Assembly (NCBI GenBank): GCA_030062745.1
Contig: CP099841.1
Span: 6,879,001-6,943,000, forward strand
Length of the DNA: 64,000 bases
DNA from: Capitulum mitella
Taxonomy: Eukaryota > Arthropoda > Thecostraca > Pollicipedomorpha > Pollicipedidae
Direction: 5' to 3'
Positions within the stretch are counted from its first letter, which is position 1. Each line of letters starts with the position of its first letter. Below are positions 20,861-34,990 of this stretch, one piece after another. The notes beneath the pieces were generated by a model that had not been told where the DNA came from, did not search any database, and saw only the letters and a program-made list of their open reading frames with translations. Made by a program: the position numbers and the translations under genes.

Positions 20861-23800
20861 TCGCCACGGAAACGACCGTGAGCACAAACAAAATTACTGA
20901 AGTTGCGCTTGGAGCAGACGTTTGCATGTCTGCGTGAAACATGTCAACGTGGTTTCTAGTTACACGCATCGGAATTTTCAAGGTTTGTAGCGATAACCCG
21001 TTTTGAAAGCCACGACGGCTGGCAATTTGCCCGTCCGTTCAGTCCCAGTGGGTAAGTGAAGTGCCCCTGAAAGTCAACGATGGTACTTCACTCAAACTTC
21101 ACGACCCGCAAGGCTACGGATCGTGAGGGATTGGGAGGTCTGGACCCATCCCCTAGGTCATATTAGGAATAGGGGAGAAAAACCTACGGCGTAAACTAGG
21201 AACGAAGGGTATAACATCCCACTGAAACCCACCCTTTAGAGGTTGGAGAATCTCAAGCACGACCAAACACATAATCAAACGTGTAAAACGCAGGTAATCG
21301 GAGCGCACGAACAAAGAACTTCTATATGACATTCGGCTGTTCAGAAATTGTTTAACAATGTCCCGAAGAGGAGCACCAGTGGCACCCAGAACTCGATTTC
21401 ACACCGCGTCCGTATGCCGCCATGCCACAAACCGCGTAGGGTGCCGTGTTGTCTCCGGTAATACTCTGCCAACAGCGCCAGCGACCCCGGACAGCCAACC
21501 CTCCTCCAGCAGGAACCACGACTGGATTGGTCCCGCCCCGGCAGAGGCGCCACGAGGCCGCCCCAGGTGGCGCCACTGAACGCGTCGGCAGAGCCATGCC
21601 GGCTTCTAGAGCGTTCTGAGACTGACGAAATGACGCGTGGAGTGTGCTCAGCGCAGATTTGGGTGTCCTGCAATCGGGATGCAGCCGCCCCAGACATGTG
21701 GCGAGCTAGCCGTCGGCGAGCGTGGGGCGTTCAGGTGACTGCTGCCCGATTAATAAAAACTGATGCAATCGGTCGACAACCCATGTTTGTTCTGCGTGAA
21801 CATACGCCGCAGAAAAGAGGTAACAGGGATGAAAACGTTTTACAGATCTCATGTTCAGGTTTCAAAAGGAGTTCGGGAAACGTGGGAATAGCCAGGCGAT
21901 CACCCACGCAGGGCCGGCAGAGCATGACGAAACAGTTACGGAAGCCGGTGGGCGCTGGCAGCGACATCTCTTGAGCACATCAAACTAGGTCAATGTCGCT
22001 CGGTTGCTGGCGTGAGGTCGAAGACCGAATCGATCATTTTGGCACAGTTCATGCATTTGAGCAGCAAATGACCAGAACTATGCAATGCTATCGAACAGTT
22101 TCAGATGCACCGTGTGAGCGAATAAGCCAGACGAAGAAAAAAACATCCGTGAGATGACACCGTCCAAAAAATGTGTGCATTTCTTTTTAACCACAGCACA
22201 CTAGGCTCGCTACACTTCATACCTCATTATTACAAATCGCGGGGATTTAAAGACCCTGTGTCTCAGAACCCTCAAATATCATCGCTGCTTTTCACAATGA
22301 ATGCCAAATTGTCCTAGCTGCGAATTGGGTTCAAGAGTCACCGGGAAGCTGACTCGGCGAAGTAACACTCGACAGAGAACTCGACATCCAGTTAAGATTT
22401 TAGCGGTTTTCATCTGCCTTTCCGAAATCCTACACCATGAATTTTCGAAAGAAAACTGAGCACGGCTAAATGCAGTTATACATGCAAGTTCAAATTTCTC
22501 CCAGAGGAGCTCAGGAACCACAGCAAGCGCCAAACAAAGTGTGGAAGGCTAAAGGCCCTCAAAAGACGTGGGGTACTCTTTGACAGGATACAAAAAAAAG
22601 TGGGAAACCAGTGAAAGAGGAAGGAGAGCCAAACAGCCAACTGAGCCGCGAGTTGGGAACAAAGCGATGTTGCTGATTTGGAAACCTCGGACAGAACCTC
22701 ACTTCTGGACTTATGACACAATAAATCCATTTGAGGTTTTTTTGGCAGTACTCTACAATGATACAGTCATCACGGATGCGGAAAACGACTTGGATTTAGG
22801 ATACAGATGTTATGGGATTAGGTGACCCAGCGGTCTCACGAATAATGATGAATTTAATACGTGCAAGAATATCTTCATAGTTATTGAAGCAAGAACAAAC
22901 TTAAAATAATTTCCATGCAGCACCACAAAACCGAGATTATAATTTGCTTAACTTGGACGGCCGACTGCTGGTTTTCGAGCTCCCAAACCCATGATTTCAC
23001 TGTCGCATTTCCGAAGAACTCTTACGCTCATAAGAGTTCTTGATCTCAACAATAGGTTCTTAGGCTTATCGTGGTGGAGTCCTTTACGAACTGTCATGAA
23101 CCGGTGCACCGGTGGGACGGCCCAGTTAACTTAAGCATGTGCAGACAAACGTGGCACGGCAGTTTCTTCTCTAACGACTGCGAACTTCACACAGAGGGGC
23201 AAGAGACTCACAGTGAGGAAAATACGGAGAACCTACGTTCTTCACGTCAGCAAGCAAGCAACAATAGGCATCCAAACAGTCTAACGAAGGTAAAAACTGC
23301 TTTCACAGAGTCCGAATTTCGCGTCTTCTTTACAGTTTCCTTGGAACTTAAAGCGCCACAACACGCACACACACGCAAATTATGATGTCTCCCCTTTCAT
23401 ACAATTTATAACTGGCGGGAACCCTTTAACGAGCCCCAAAGTCTTCAAAGCATTAACTGAAGCAAAGCAGCAGCCGTAGCTATGCTCCGTTTTCAGCACG
23501 TGTTTTCAAATGAAATTACCGGATTATACTTTGCAGACTGATTTAAATATACGTGATGTCTCAACACTCTGTTTCTAAGGGGAGGTTCAAAGCAACTTCC
23601 AGCGAATTTCCCTTTGTCAAATTTATTCGCGTCATTCAGTCCTGTGCTACGAGATGACATAGCAGGCTCAGAACAATGGACGGTAGCAAACAACTATACT
23701 GCATCACCATCAATGGGTGACGTGAGAATATGGTTAAAGAATCACTGCACTGTTAGAAGCTTCGCAACAGTGCAGGCTCTGGAAAATTATTGGTGTCGCC

Positions 23801-24699
23801 AGCGTGAGTTTGAAGTCCATTCTTTCCATCAACACCATGGCCATAACGCTAGATCTCGTGATTATTAATGTTACACTAGTAACACAAATGGCGAAGCCAA
23901 TAGCAAAGCAAATTTCACTCATAGTACCTCTGGGCATTTTCAGAACAGCGAGCGCAGAAAATGTGATCTGCCGGATTTTCAGGACAACTCAGTTCAAGTC
24001 CTGAAAAGCCGACCAAGGTGAAATACTACCTTTCGGTCACGGCGGGTGGTAACCTCAGCGTCTGCCGCACATAAGACATCTGATTGTGCTAAGCCCTCCG
24101 TTGGCAGAGAATCGGAGTGCGGCAATGGCCGGTGGTGTGTTAATCGCAGTGGTCATCATATCCGGCCTTGGACAAGTCAGCCCGACGGCTGGCCACGCCA
24201 GACGGCGGGGCTTTACGGCTTGAGTTTCCCGAAAATTAAGTAGCATTTTTACACGGCGCTCTACGGAGTGTAGGAATCACCCAAACTCTGCCGCTGACAA
24301 TGCCTTTAATGAAAATCGAGTTGAAGCTCGGACATTTCCGTTCTAATATCACTGTAGATTTCGATTATAAATACCACATGACATGGAAAGAACAGCTTTC
24401 ACGACCCCTCCGTCCTCCACCATTTTGCCCGCGACAGTGGCTCGGGGCACGCTCACTCAAAGCCGGGAGGCAGGAAAGCCTGACGCCCCGCGAGCCTGCT
24501 GCGGGAGCTGCGGACCGGGCTTCTCAACGCCCAACGAGAACCACACACCCGACAACCCGAACGCGACATCAACGGACGTCAAGTCCGGAACCCTCCCCTC
24601 CCCACGCCAGCCGGGGCCGCCGGCCGGACATGGTTTCCCACGACTCGGCGTAAGAAGGGGGTTGGGTCACAACTACTGCGGCTGGGCCGTGTCTCGAAC
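20861..24699. other. upstream flank or first intron of the p53 gene; no exon recognised
   Basis: A non-coding first exon or promoter of the p53 gene could lie here, but I see no TATA box or initiator that I would defend. A perfect 11-bp inverted repeat (aagaactctta, spacer of 6) lies at 23014-23041. Open frames in this stretch (for example 21567-21974 and 22568-22825 plus) have no known domain. Confidence 0.4.
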
Positions 24700-25330
24700 G
24701 GGAAGATACAATGCAGTCATGGCGTGCACGGCCTTGATTCACCGGGCAGCAGTATCAAGTAGCCATACCCTGGGCCCTGGATTAGGGATGAAGCCAATGG
24801 TACCTCGGTGTCGCCCATGCAGCACCAAAAACCCTGAACTTTAAGAATGTGCCTACGGCAATGCATGAAAAGAATGGACCTGAAACTCTTGCCGACAACA
24901 TCAAGAATATGGACGTGGTTCCATCATTGGCCTTGGTCGTGGTTCATATCGATGGGGAAGCGCCTGTGTGGTAAGGTTCCTGACAGAACCTTGCATGGTA
25001 ATTACGGGCGACGAAACCCAGATATGGCTAAGGATCTAGCAGAATTTTGAAACTCTGAGATAAGACTTCTACAACGTGACTCATGGCCTTCACGTATTTC
25101 AAGGCCGAAATGGCCCACTTCGAAATATCCGCATTCATATTCGTGCCTAAAGATTTCCAAATAAAAATGAAAATTGGAGGTCTGAACAGGATTTCAGACA
25201 GCTGCTACAGATCTGCCGTTAAAGTCTCCAAAATGGGAAGTTTGGGCACACCCTCCACCTTTCCAGGAATTGCAGCCATGTTCAAGTTTACCATGGCGCC
25301 TACATATTGGTCATTCGGCCATCGCCAACC
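24700..25330 (+). repeat. family G dispersed repeat
   Basis: The segment gtgcctacggcaatgcatga followed by aaagaatggacctgaaact recurs in altered form near 32220-32250 and at 36540-36580. A preceding stretch (atggtacctcggtgtcgcc, then catgcagcaccaaaaaccc) also matches 32160-32210. Element type unknown; no terminal repeats were found. Confidence 0.55.
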
Positions 25331-26574
25331 ATACCGCTAAGCACGGCACACGACCACCAATATCGCAGAAGAAGCACTGTGTTATCGTTTCAGGTTCATG
25401 CGTTATTGGAAAACAGCAGTCGCCACACTTCACACCTGCTCCAAGTGAGCCACCCACGTGCACGCCGCACTCACCTGTTGGCGCCCACTATTCGCGCACC
25501 TCCCTCGATCTTCGGCACACCACGCGACTGGACGAGGTGGCGCCGACACTGGGCGGCCGGGCACGGCGGCTGGGTCCTGCCAGAGGCGCACCCAGGATGC
25601 GGAAGACGGCGGTGCCGAGCCAAACTAGGAAGCGCCCTAGCCAGTTCCAGAAACCTGCGTCTGGTCGAGACTCGCTGTTCTGTCACTAACATCCTCCTGA
25701 GAGTTGGATATCTGAGTGCGGCTCTGTCCACTGTTTGGCGGGACTTTAAATTGGCCGCGTAAAAACATCTTTACATTGACGCTGTTTGCTCCTTGACGAA
25801 AACGTACTGCCACAAACGGGCTGCAGATGGACTCCCATGTGACATGTTCTGAGGTGCTTTTGATGCAAATTTTCTTGCACTTGTAGTTGGCAAATTAGAA
25901 AAACATTTCACAGTCTGTCAAAGTAACCACGCAACCAAGAAACGTTTCTTATCGGATGAGGCGGTAGCAGGTTGTTTTCCTGTTTGCCCTGGTCATTGTG
26001 ACTAAGTCTGAACACAGAGCATTAAAACTGCATCGTTCACGGCTGGAAAACGATGACGCTTCCCGACACACAATCCCTAATTTCATGTTAGTTCTCCGTA
26101 GTCCTTTGTCTGCTAACTTTTCTTCGTTGTCGGTTAGTTTTATTTCGTTAAACACCGGCGTTTTGTCACCAACACAATGGCAATAACCTGCGAACTTAAA
26201 CGCGATCGATTTTGGGGGCACGAGCAAAAACAACCCAAACAGAACATACCCGCCGTGGTCCCGCCGGCACGGCAGGATTCCGGATGACCGACCGCGCAAT
26301 GTTGCGCAATAATCAGCTGATATCGGACCTCCTCGCGGGGAGCAGGCGTTGGGCGTCTGGCGGTGGCGGTGGCGGTGGCGGAGCGTCGTGCGGGTGTATC
26401 CTCCGGGAACTGGGCGGGGCCACCTGGCGGGGAGTGTGACATCAGGTCTGGGAGTCACAGGGACCGGCGTTCGGTGCTCCTGTCAGCCTCCGCTCAGTGA
26501 TGGAGTGTCGTCTCGCGGCTCGTTTGGCAATGCCGGGTGCTCTCGGGGTATTCTTCTCGCTTGAGGTCTCGCTC
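25331..26574. other. intergenic; no gene seen
   Basis: Mixed sequence with a short GGT/GGC-type simple repeat at about 26358-26384. The part 25470-25660 is GC-rich. The 86-codon minus frame there shows no known domain. Confidence 0.45.
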
Positions 26575-27690
26575 TTAACACGCGCACTGGAGGGGGGGTC
26601 TTTTTGTGTTCCCATCTCGTTGCCTTGAAAATCTCGAAAACGGATCTGAACTGGCTGCTGCTACTTTGTGACATTTATGGCGGTTGAATAACTCGTCGAT
26701 TGACGCAGAAAAATCGAAAATCGGCAGGAAATTTTCCAAGTTTCAAACATTTGAAGTTAAGCAAACATAACCAAAATAACGGTTGTCGCTAACAAATGGG
26801 AACTTTGTGAAAGGACTGGCGTTCTACCTAAGATTACCGCTTGAACACAATCAGGCGACGTCATTCCGGCATAAGTGATGGATGTACCAAGACCAAAGCC
26901 AGGGGCAATAAGGGTCAAGGTCATCAAAGGTTAAGGTCAACCTGCCTGTGACCTGATCCAGATTTACTTTCAAACATGTCGGTTTGTGTGAAATATGCAT
27001 TCATAGACCCTAATAAAAAGCGTGTGCGCGCACTGATACACTTACATATACCAGGGTCAGTGAAGGCCAAGGTCATCAAAGGTCAAGATCAAATAACTTG
27101 TGACCTGGTGTAGGTTTGCTTTGAGACATGCCGATTTGTATGAAACATGCGTTCAAAGACCCTAATAAAAACACGTGTTCGCACAAGGATACGCTTATGT
27201 ATACCAGATTCAATGCAAGTCAAGGTCATCAAAGGTCAAGAGTAACTATTTTGTGACCTCGTCCAGATTTGCTTTGCAATATGTCGAACTGTATGAAATA
27301 TGCATTCAAAGACCCTACTAAAAACACGTTTGGCCACTTGATACTCATATGTCTGTACATATATACATATACATACAAACATAAATATAAACGCTGGAAG
27401 TGGTCAGATGTACCAATGTTGGCTACATTCACTGAAAATACGCCCAAAGATGCGCGTAGCGCCCTGATATACATTCAAGCTAACCCGTGTTGCTTGAAAT
27501 CTGATCTACAAAAGATGGGAAAAACGACAGCATAGGTCAATGACCTGACATGACCTCGGACCAAAATCCTCAATTAAGACGTCAAATGAATGGAAGTTGT
27601 CGTATCCCACGTTTTAACGCTCAAACAAACACCCTTTTCCCGTTTCGTTCGAAAAGTTGTACGAAATGGCCTGTACGGATTGTAGGATCC
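26575..27690 (+). mobile_element. family C element, copy 2 (right end lost)
   Basis: Starts TTAACACGCGCACTGGAGGG at 26575 and matches family C copy 1 through the gacgcagaaaaatcgaaaatc segment, the three AGGTCA-rich modules (near 26910, 27063 and 27220) and the aaataatacgccc-like part. Similarity ends near 27690, before the right terminal repeat, so the copy is truncated. Confidence 0.75.
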
Positions 27691-30600
27691 TCACGCAGAT
27701 TTCCCACAAAAGTTCGTTGGGAACAGTCGAATGGATCAGAAGATGGAGGGGGGGGGGAACAAAGAAAGCCCCATCCCTGAACAGTGCAAGTCATGCCCAA
27801 CCAGCAATCAGCGTGCATGTTACAACCGCTTGCAGCAAGCCCAGTAGGGTCACCTGTTGGCATCGGCGGAGATTTCCCAGCATTCGTGTTAGCCGTAGGA
27901 ATGAAGCGGACGTAGGAACGATCGGCGTCCACCTTCCCACGTGAGCGACCTCGCGCCATGAACGGAGACGCCCTCCGTCCAGAGGGACTGTGTTTTCGTC
28001 TGGTGTCGGCCACCGCGTCAGATGTGAACCTGAGCCGGCCGGCGTTTACTCACCACACAGTCCCTCGCGCGGGCCCGACCGGTCGGGCAGCGGACAGCGC
28101 CAGCTGGGAATGTCGCCGGCCGTCAGGCGACACCCGTGATGCGGCGATTACGCGTGATCGGAGCGGGTTCGCTGGAACCGGCGCCTGCGCGGCGGTCGGC
28201 TCCCGAACCAGCCGAGACGCGACACATGACCGCGAAGAGGGGGGGGCAGTTTGGAGGTGCAGGCAGGACCGCGACAGCCCGCGTTTTTGAGCACCCGCCT
28301 GCACCGTAGACTACGCCGCAGTGAAGGTGCGTGCGGCGGGACAGCATGCGTTAATGAGGTAAACATCAGCTGGCCTGTCCGTCTGGTCTACAGAGAAGCG
28401 TCACGGTTGACGCGTCCGCGTAACGTCCGAAGTACGATACACGAAATGTGGCGGCTGTCGGTGAAACACGCTGCTTGGGCCACGTAGCGAACTCCTGACG
28501 AATGGAGAAGGGCGAATTAAAAGCCGATTTCAGCCCCGTAATTAATGTACGCCATGAAATGTACATTATGAAAGCTAGCGCGAAACATGTGGCCTAGTTT
28601 GATCGTGTGAATAACAAGGCGGTGACTCAGTCATCTGACACCGTTCTTCACCTGGTATTTCGCCAATCGGTTAAAGAGAAAAACAGAGGGTACATTCAGG
28701 CGCAAACGTCGGAGCTTTTCGCCGACGTGCATTATCCAGCACCTGCGTTAATCGCCGTAAGTGGACCTCCCGTGGTTCAGGCCCACGCGAATCGCCGGCG
28801 AACACAAGCATCGCATGAACCTCGGCCATCGACGCTGCATTTTCGGCTCGCCTCACCAGGACGTAATTGAGCGCCGCCGCCTGAATCACCGAAAACGGCG
28901 GCCCGGTCGTGATCTAAATCACCATGTTTGGACCTGTAGTCTCAGACTGGCAGCTACCCTTCGCCTGCGTGCTCGCACCTGTCGGCGACTCCGCTGCCAT
29001 CCAAACAGCTGACCACCCCGTCCCCCGCGCCGCGGGCCGCCGACCGCCGGCCGCCGGGCGGGGAGGGGTGGCGTTATCAGCGGCCGCGCCGGCCGGCGGC
29101 TCGCGGCCACGCTGTCCGGTGACGGACCGGCCGTTTAATTTATCAGGGCCCTAATTACGGGGGCGCTGGTTTATTGGGCGTCAGCGAGCCGGCGGGCCGA
29201 CCGGCCGGCCGTGTTCACGTGCAGGAGACGAGCCGCTCGCGGTTCACGGTCGCCTGAAGCAGCCGGCGCGAGCGGGGCCGGCCTGGGGGGGGGGCGGCCA
29301 CCCCTGTCCTGCCGCCCTTGCGCGCTGTAGGATGCCGCCGCCGGCCTGACCGCATCGGCCTGTCGTTTCCGGGAAGAACACGGTGACCTCGAGTAGCGCT
29401 GGGCCGGGAAAGCGCGGGGAGCGGCCAGTGTTGAGATGAATACAGAGCATCGGCTGGCCAGGCATGCTGGCATGCTGCTTAGCACTTCCAGCGACATTTG
29501 CACTGTTTTATATTTCATAGCATTCGAGTGCGCGAGAACCGGGCCCTAGGGCATGGATGCAGCCGCCGGCAAGGCGGTTAGGGAGGCGTCTCCGCTAAAT
29601 TTGGGTATTTTTAACACGTGCCCTACGACACAGCATGGAAATGCCCTTCCTTTAAGTGGCAATGACTCTGCCAACCTTAAAAACACTGCCGCACGAATGG
29701 GATAGGGGTGTTAAGCATGGATGAACCTAAAATGCAAGCAGAAATGCAGGAGCACCCAGAACTTCACGGAAATACATCGTTACGTTTATGATGTCGCATG
29801 AAAAAGCGGCCTCAAGGTGGCATTGACATGTACAAAAGTTTGGGAAAACGGCATTCCTGAACCGTTCAGTGCTCAGCCCTCCACAATTTTCAGGTCTGGG
29901 GATGCTCGCAGTATTTGAAGACGCCAGCCAGGCCGGACGCCATCTTCGTCGGTCTTTCCTTGCTTCCAAGCCTGCCGCCCGGGCTCCAGCGCGCGCGTGG
30001 GCGTCGACGCGTCCGACGAGGGCACAACAGCTGGCTATGACGTCACCGAGCGGGCGACTCGACGCGCAACGGACAGGGGTCGGCGCGGCGTGTTCCTGGG
30101 CTGTCGCTGCTCGCATGATGCACTTTCACCGGCGCCGCGGAACTAAACGATGGCGCCTCAAGGCCGCGGGCGCCGTCGCCTGGCGCAGCACAATCAATGA
30201 ATGTAGTCCGATTTTCGTGTCAGCTGCTGTGATCGAGGAAACCGTCTGGTACTGGCACGTTAACAGGGCAGAGTCTGCGACTTTGAATGATTTTTAATGC
30301 CTTGGAGGCACAGCCGGTCAGAACTCGATGTGCATACTGTTCGCTCCGCTCTTGACGAGATTTCGAACATTCTGGAGCTGGAGAAGGCAAGAGCCAAATC
30401 TCCACCGCATGCAGCTCAGCTAAGCGCCGAGAAAACGCGCCGTGCAGTAACCGGCTCACGACCGGTTGGCGAGCCTTTCGTGAATGGTGGGAAGCACGGG
30501 TGTAGCAGCCCATAGTACAGGTAGGGCGGAAGCCTAACCAGCTTCCGACTTTGGACAGCTTCAACAAGCCGAGGGTCTTGCATGGAACGAAGTAGCCTAA

Positions 30601-31799
30601 AAAAGGCTCCGGCCTGCCAGTCTTGAAAGCCCCTCTGCTGATGGTGGTCACATTACACGGCCTCGTCTATTCAGTATTCCTGCTGGATATCGTAATCTCC
30701 CAGACGCGGCCCGGCGCCGTCACATTTTTCAGCCTCCCTATCTCCATGGCGTGGCGACGGGCGACATGACGCGCTAAAAGATATCGCGGATTAGCGTCGC
30801 AAAAACTCGGCTGCTACCGGCTGCACGGGAAAAATGCGGCGTCCGTTGGCCGCCTCTCCTTGTCTTGCCTATGACGGGCAGGCCGACTCGGCGTCCCCGC
30901 GGACCTGCTGCGGGTCTGGGGCCACCTGCGAGGCAGCGCAGCCGACGCAGTCGACCGACGGGCCCGCCGCCGCCGGCAGCACCGCCGTGGCGTCACAGCG
31001 GCCACTTCCGGTCGGCAGCAGACGAGCGAGCACAGGCCGTCGGACGGCGCGGCGGCCGGCCGCCGGAGCACGTGACCTGCCGGCGGGCTCGGCAGCCAGC
31101 GGAGGAACCCGGGCCGCCGGCGGGTTTCCCCGCCGAGTCCGCGCCGCCAGCGTCTGGCCCGACCGACTTGCGACGCACGCCCCCGGTGACTCAGGCGTCC
31201 TGCTTCCGCTGCCGGGGCTAGTGTTGTTATTTTCGGAAAAAATCAGATCAGTTTTCGACCGAGTTCCGAGGAGGAAGCCGTGTGAGTGTCCAAGACTGTC
31301 CAAGATCCAAGTCTGTCCAGGAAAATTCTTTTTTTTTATTTAACACCTACTTCCTCTTTGCAGATAACCAGGACTTTGTGCATTGCTGGTTTTTGTTTAT
31401 AAAGATGACGCAGTCGTGGTTGAAGCAAGCAGAGGGGATGAAATGAACTCGTCTTCCAATTTTTTTTAGGCCTGTAGCGATGGCCATAAGGCGGAATGCA
31501 TGGATACCCTCATGATATCCCATAAACAAATTCTCCCCCATCTCTACCCCGCCCTCTGCATTTTTTCGCCTCGCACCTACTATTGCTTACAAATAAAGTA
31601 GCGCACAATCAGACCATTAGGTGCGGTCACTTCTGAAACCAAAACGGATAATCGTTCTATTTTTACATGTGAGGTGTGTCCTGCGTAATCTTCCCAATAT
31701 TAAATTTACGTGAAATTCTATTCTTGAGAAAAAATAGTTCCTACTGATAATTTTTCCACAATCTGGCGGCTCTTTAGGTTTACGGGCAGCCATATGACA
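27691..31799. other. intergenic, GC-rich blocks; no gene recognised
   Basis: Two very GC-rich, CpG-rich blocks (about 28930-29440 and 30690-31220) could be CpG islands or promoter regions. A palindromic TGACGTCA lies at 30038-30045. Many frames stay open because of base composition (for example 30834-31343). None shows a domain, and both strands are open at once. If the p53 gene has a distant non-coding first exon, this is a reasonable place to look. Confidence 0.45.
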
Positions 31800-32650
31800 A
31801 CAAACGTGGTGCATCTTCCTGGGCCATTAAGTAAAATAGGACTGACAGCATTAAGAGGGGAGTCGGTGCGGCATAATATGGTAAATCACACATATGGCCG
31901 GGAATCCAATCATTTTCTTTAAGTAGATAAGGTAGGTTAAATGGTGGGGGGAAAGTCGAGTGTCACAACAAACCGACATATTTGCTGAAGTGCAGTTAGG
32001 GTACAAGCCATTGCTATGGGGAAAAGGTGTGCTTGAACCATGTCGCACATCATGAATGCCAGTTTGCAGTGTGCATGTGTTTTCAAACAGCTTTGCAAAT
32101 TATTAGACTGGTTTCTGGTTTGCGGTGCCATGAGATAGTTGTGGGCGTTCCATAAGGGTAATGCTGTACCTTTATTTCCGCGGTGCATGAGCAGTCCCAG
32201 TAATCCCAAAACTGAATGTTGTGCCTGTGGGTAATGCATGAGAAGAGGGACCTAAAAACTGGTTGAGCATCTCCAGCAGTTGCATAAGACTGTGCTTCTG
32301 GGTCATCTGCAATTCATAAAATATTGAAGAACTTAGAGTCCAGTCTGTTTGTTCTGGCAAATCGTGGTATAGAGTACTGTGTTCTGTCCGGGTGTTATCA
32401 TAACATTAAAATTACAAGCAATGTGATGCATTCCAGTTTTCAGTTATAGGTCCATAAGGATTGGTCTGGACAGCAGCAGTCTTGTTTCACTTCAAATGTA
32501 TGAAGTAAGGATATGAGCATGTAATGTGTGGAACTGAATAGGGTATGCAAGGCGCAGAAGCCTACCCAACCATGGTGCTGAGTAACTAACAAAACGATAC
32601 TTTGTGTCATGCTTGAAGTTGAGTTTATAACTGGAATATTAAGCAATATT
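31800..32650 (+). repeat. family G dispersed repeat, diverged copy
   Basis: The part at 32150-32260 matches 24790-24890 at reduced identity: gggtaatgctgtacctttat, cggtgcatgagcagtcccag, then gtgcctgtgggtaatgcatg. The outer limits are uncertain. Confidence 0.4.
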
Positions 32651-34659
32651 TGGTTTTGTCACATTTTTTGGCAGTTGGCTTGCCAATACGCTGTCCAATT
32701 TTTCCAAGGAATAAGTGCTTTGTCCGACCGACTTTCGATTCGGAGATCGGAAAATCTTGGAAAGTCGGAATTCGGATTCCGATAATCAACACCACTCGGG
32801 ACCACAGCCGACCGGTTCCGCGGCCCGCCCCGGGCGAGGTAAACGTCGCGGCGGGTTCCTGCCGTCTGCGGGCGTGACTCGGTCAGTGGTCCGACAGAGC
32901 CGCCTGAGATAGTCCAGCCAGGCGCCGAGGAATCGCTGGTAAATATTGTCCGCGTTTGCAGAAGGTCGCAGCTCCGTGCGAATATCTCACGTCCGCTGCT
33001 GAACTGAAGAGAGGAACAGTTAGCTCATGCGAATGCAGCCATGGGAAAAATTGCTCCGGATGACATATAAAGTATTCCGCCGATCATCACGGATGTTTAA
33101 AGCCATAACAAACCTTGATGTGAAGAACTCCGTTCTTCCCAATTTTCAAAATATACACAGTGACAGTTTCCAGAACTGCATAAGTCTTTACCATCAATAA
33201 CGAAAGTGACAGTAACTCAGACGACGACAGAAACTTAATCTTCAAGAGAGATTTAACCGGCCGTTCATCACCACGCTTCCAGCTCATTTTAAGATGGATA
33301 AAAAAGCAGTGCAGTTCATTCAACACGCCATCGGTCCTTTTTTAAAGAGGAAGACTGCTACACCATGAAGCAGCCGCTTGATGATTCCATGAAGCGTAAT
33401 TTAGACTCAATTAAGTGCCTGCCCTGGGCATGCTCGGAGCGCTTTGCGGTCTCCCTTCGTAACAGTAAAACGTGTCATCTCGCCGAGAGCGAACGGGTAC
33501 AGAATAACTGCACCAGCTTTCATGCAGCTAATGCTACTTGGTAAACCCAGTTACGGAGTTTGAGCTCCACATTAGCGGACCTTAAACAATGGCGGGCATA
33601 GCGCGCCGAAGCAGGCCCTCTGGATATGGACTCCATCGCGGGTTTTCGGCAAGACGTAATTTAAGCTAGCCCAAACGCTGGTCCGCAATCGGACTTTGGC
33701 CGCATTATCTTGCGATTTTGAAGCGCGTAAAATGTGGACCAGAGCTCTACGAATTTGAGCAGACCGTACCCTCAGTTTATGAAAATGTCCTCATTCCGTT
33801 ATGGCCGTTCGCCAGTGCTCCCTCCCCCTACACACACAAACAGAAAATTTACGTTTTTCCTTTGGCCAAATGAGAACAGCTGCGAATAGCGTGGTGTAAA
33901 CTGGGTTCCCCACCCTACTACCACTGTGATGTACGCCACTGTCAGGAAAATCCGCAACATTGTTGCGCACGGAAGCAGTGGCGCCTATCTGAGAGTACAC
34001 AAACCAACGTCCGTATGCCGTCCGCGTTTCGCCGCGGGAAGGTGCATCCGATATCATATCAGCGACTCTGTGCGTGGTCTCGAGTAGCCGCCTGGTAGTG
34101 ATTTGGGAACATCGCGAGCTTTCTTACTCAGAGTCCATTACGGCAAAAACCCTCTCTAAACCAACAGCTGTCGGATTCCTCTACTACGGACAGACGAGGC
34201 AGTCCAGTGCGCGGCGCAGAACGGATTTCAGTCTGTCTCAAGTTCGTTCTGAGTGACGCTGCAAACATGAGGTGGACTTAATGTCACGTGGCAGTCGCAT
34301 TCGATCGGCCACTAAGTGCAGTTTGGTTGGGATCATGCTCTTGCAGACCACTTGCTGCAGATTCGTCCGTGCCTGCCAGACAAACGGTTTGCATGACGTC
34401 TTCAATATGTAACAGACAAGAACGGAGCAATGCTCCGATTTGATCCGATTGAATGGCGCTGCAGCGCGTTACAGCTGCATTGAGTTGAAATGTGTCGATT
34501 TAAAAAGTTTGCTCCGCGAATCTGATCCGTCCAACCAAGATCCTGATATACCCTGATGAAATGGCTAATTGACGCCACGTTGCCGTTCAGACATCCCGGA
34601 CATCGGAAGGGAGAGTTTGCCACGAGGTTTATCATTCCAATAGCCACATCGTCGCGCAT
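32651..34659. other. intergenic; no gene seen
   Basis: Contains at 32720-32790 a cluster of gattcgg/ccgaatt words. Otherwise unmatched, with no domain in any open frame. Confidence 0.4.
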
Positions 34660-34990
34660 ACAAAGCGGCGCTCAACAACACAGCGTCGCCCGCGCGACCG
34701 GCGCGCCGCCGCGGCCGCGTTCCAGCATGAGTCATGCACGCTCGGGGCGCGCGGCGCGCACTGTTGGCGGGAACCAGTCTGATTGGCTGCCGCGATCTGT
34801 CGTCAGCGATCACCCGACGCCGACGTCCACCGCCAGCCGCCAGCGCCCGGTAACAGCCCGGTGGGTAGCCAGTTGCAGAACTTTAAAGCGGCGGCCGGCG
34901 TCCAGCACCGCGTGGACGGCGGCCGGGCGGTGCCGGGACAGGGGAAGGGTATTACGTCAGCGTTACGTCAGCATTAGCGGCCATGTTGTT
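34660..34990. promoter_or_regulatory. GC-rich block with inverted CCAAT box, possible CpG island
   Basis: Dense in CG dinucleotides (cgcgcgaccggcgcgccgcc) and holds tctgattggctgccg, an inverted CCAAT box. This resembles a TATA-less promoter, but no first exon of a recognisable gene lies beside it. Confidence 0.3.

Noticed and set aside
29455..29478. p53-site-like AGGCATGCTG and TGGCATGCTG in a GC-rich block
   Set aside because: The two half-site matches overlap, with a period of nine rather than ten or more, and each has mismatches, so no proper full site is formed.
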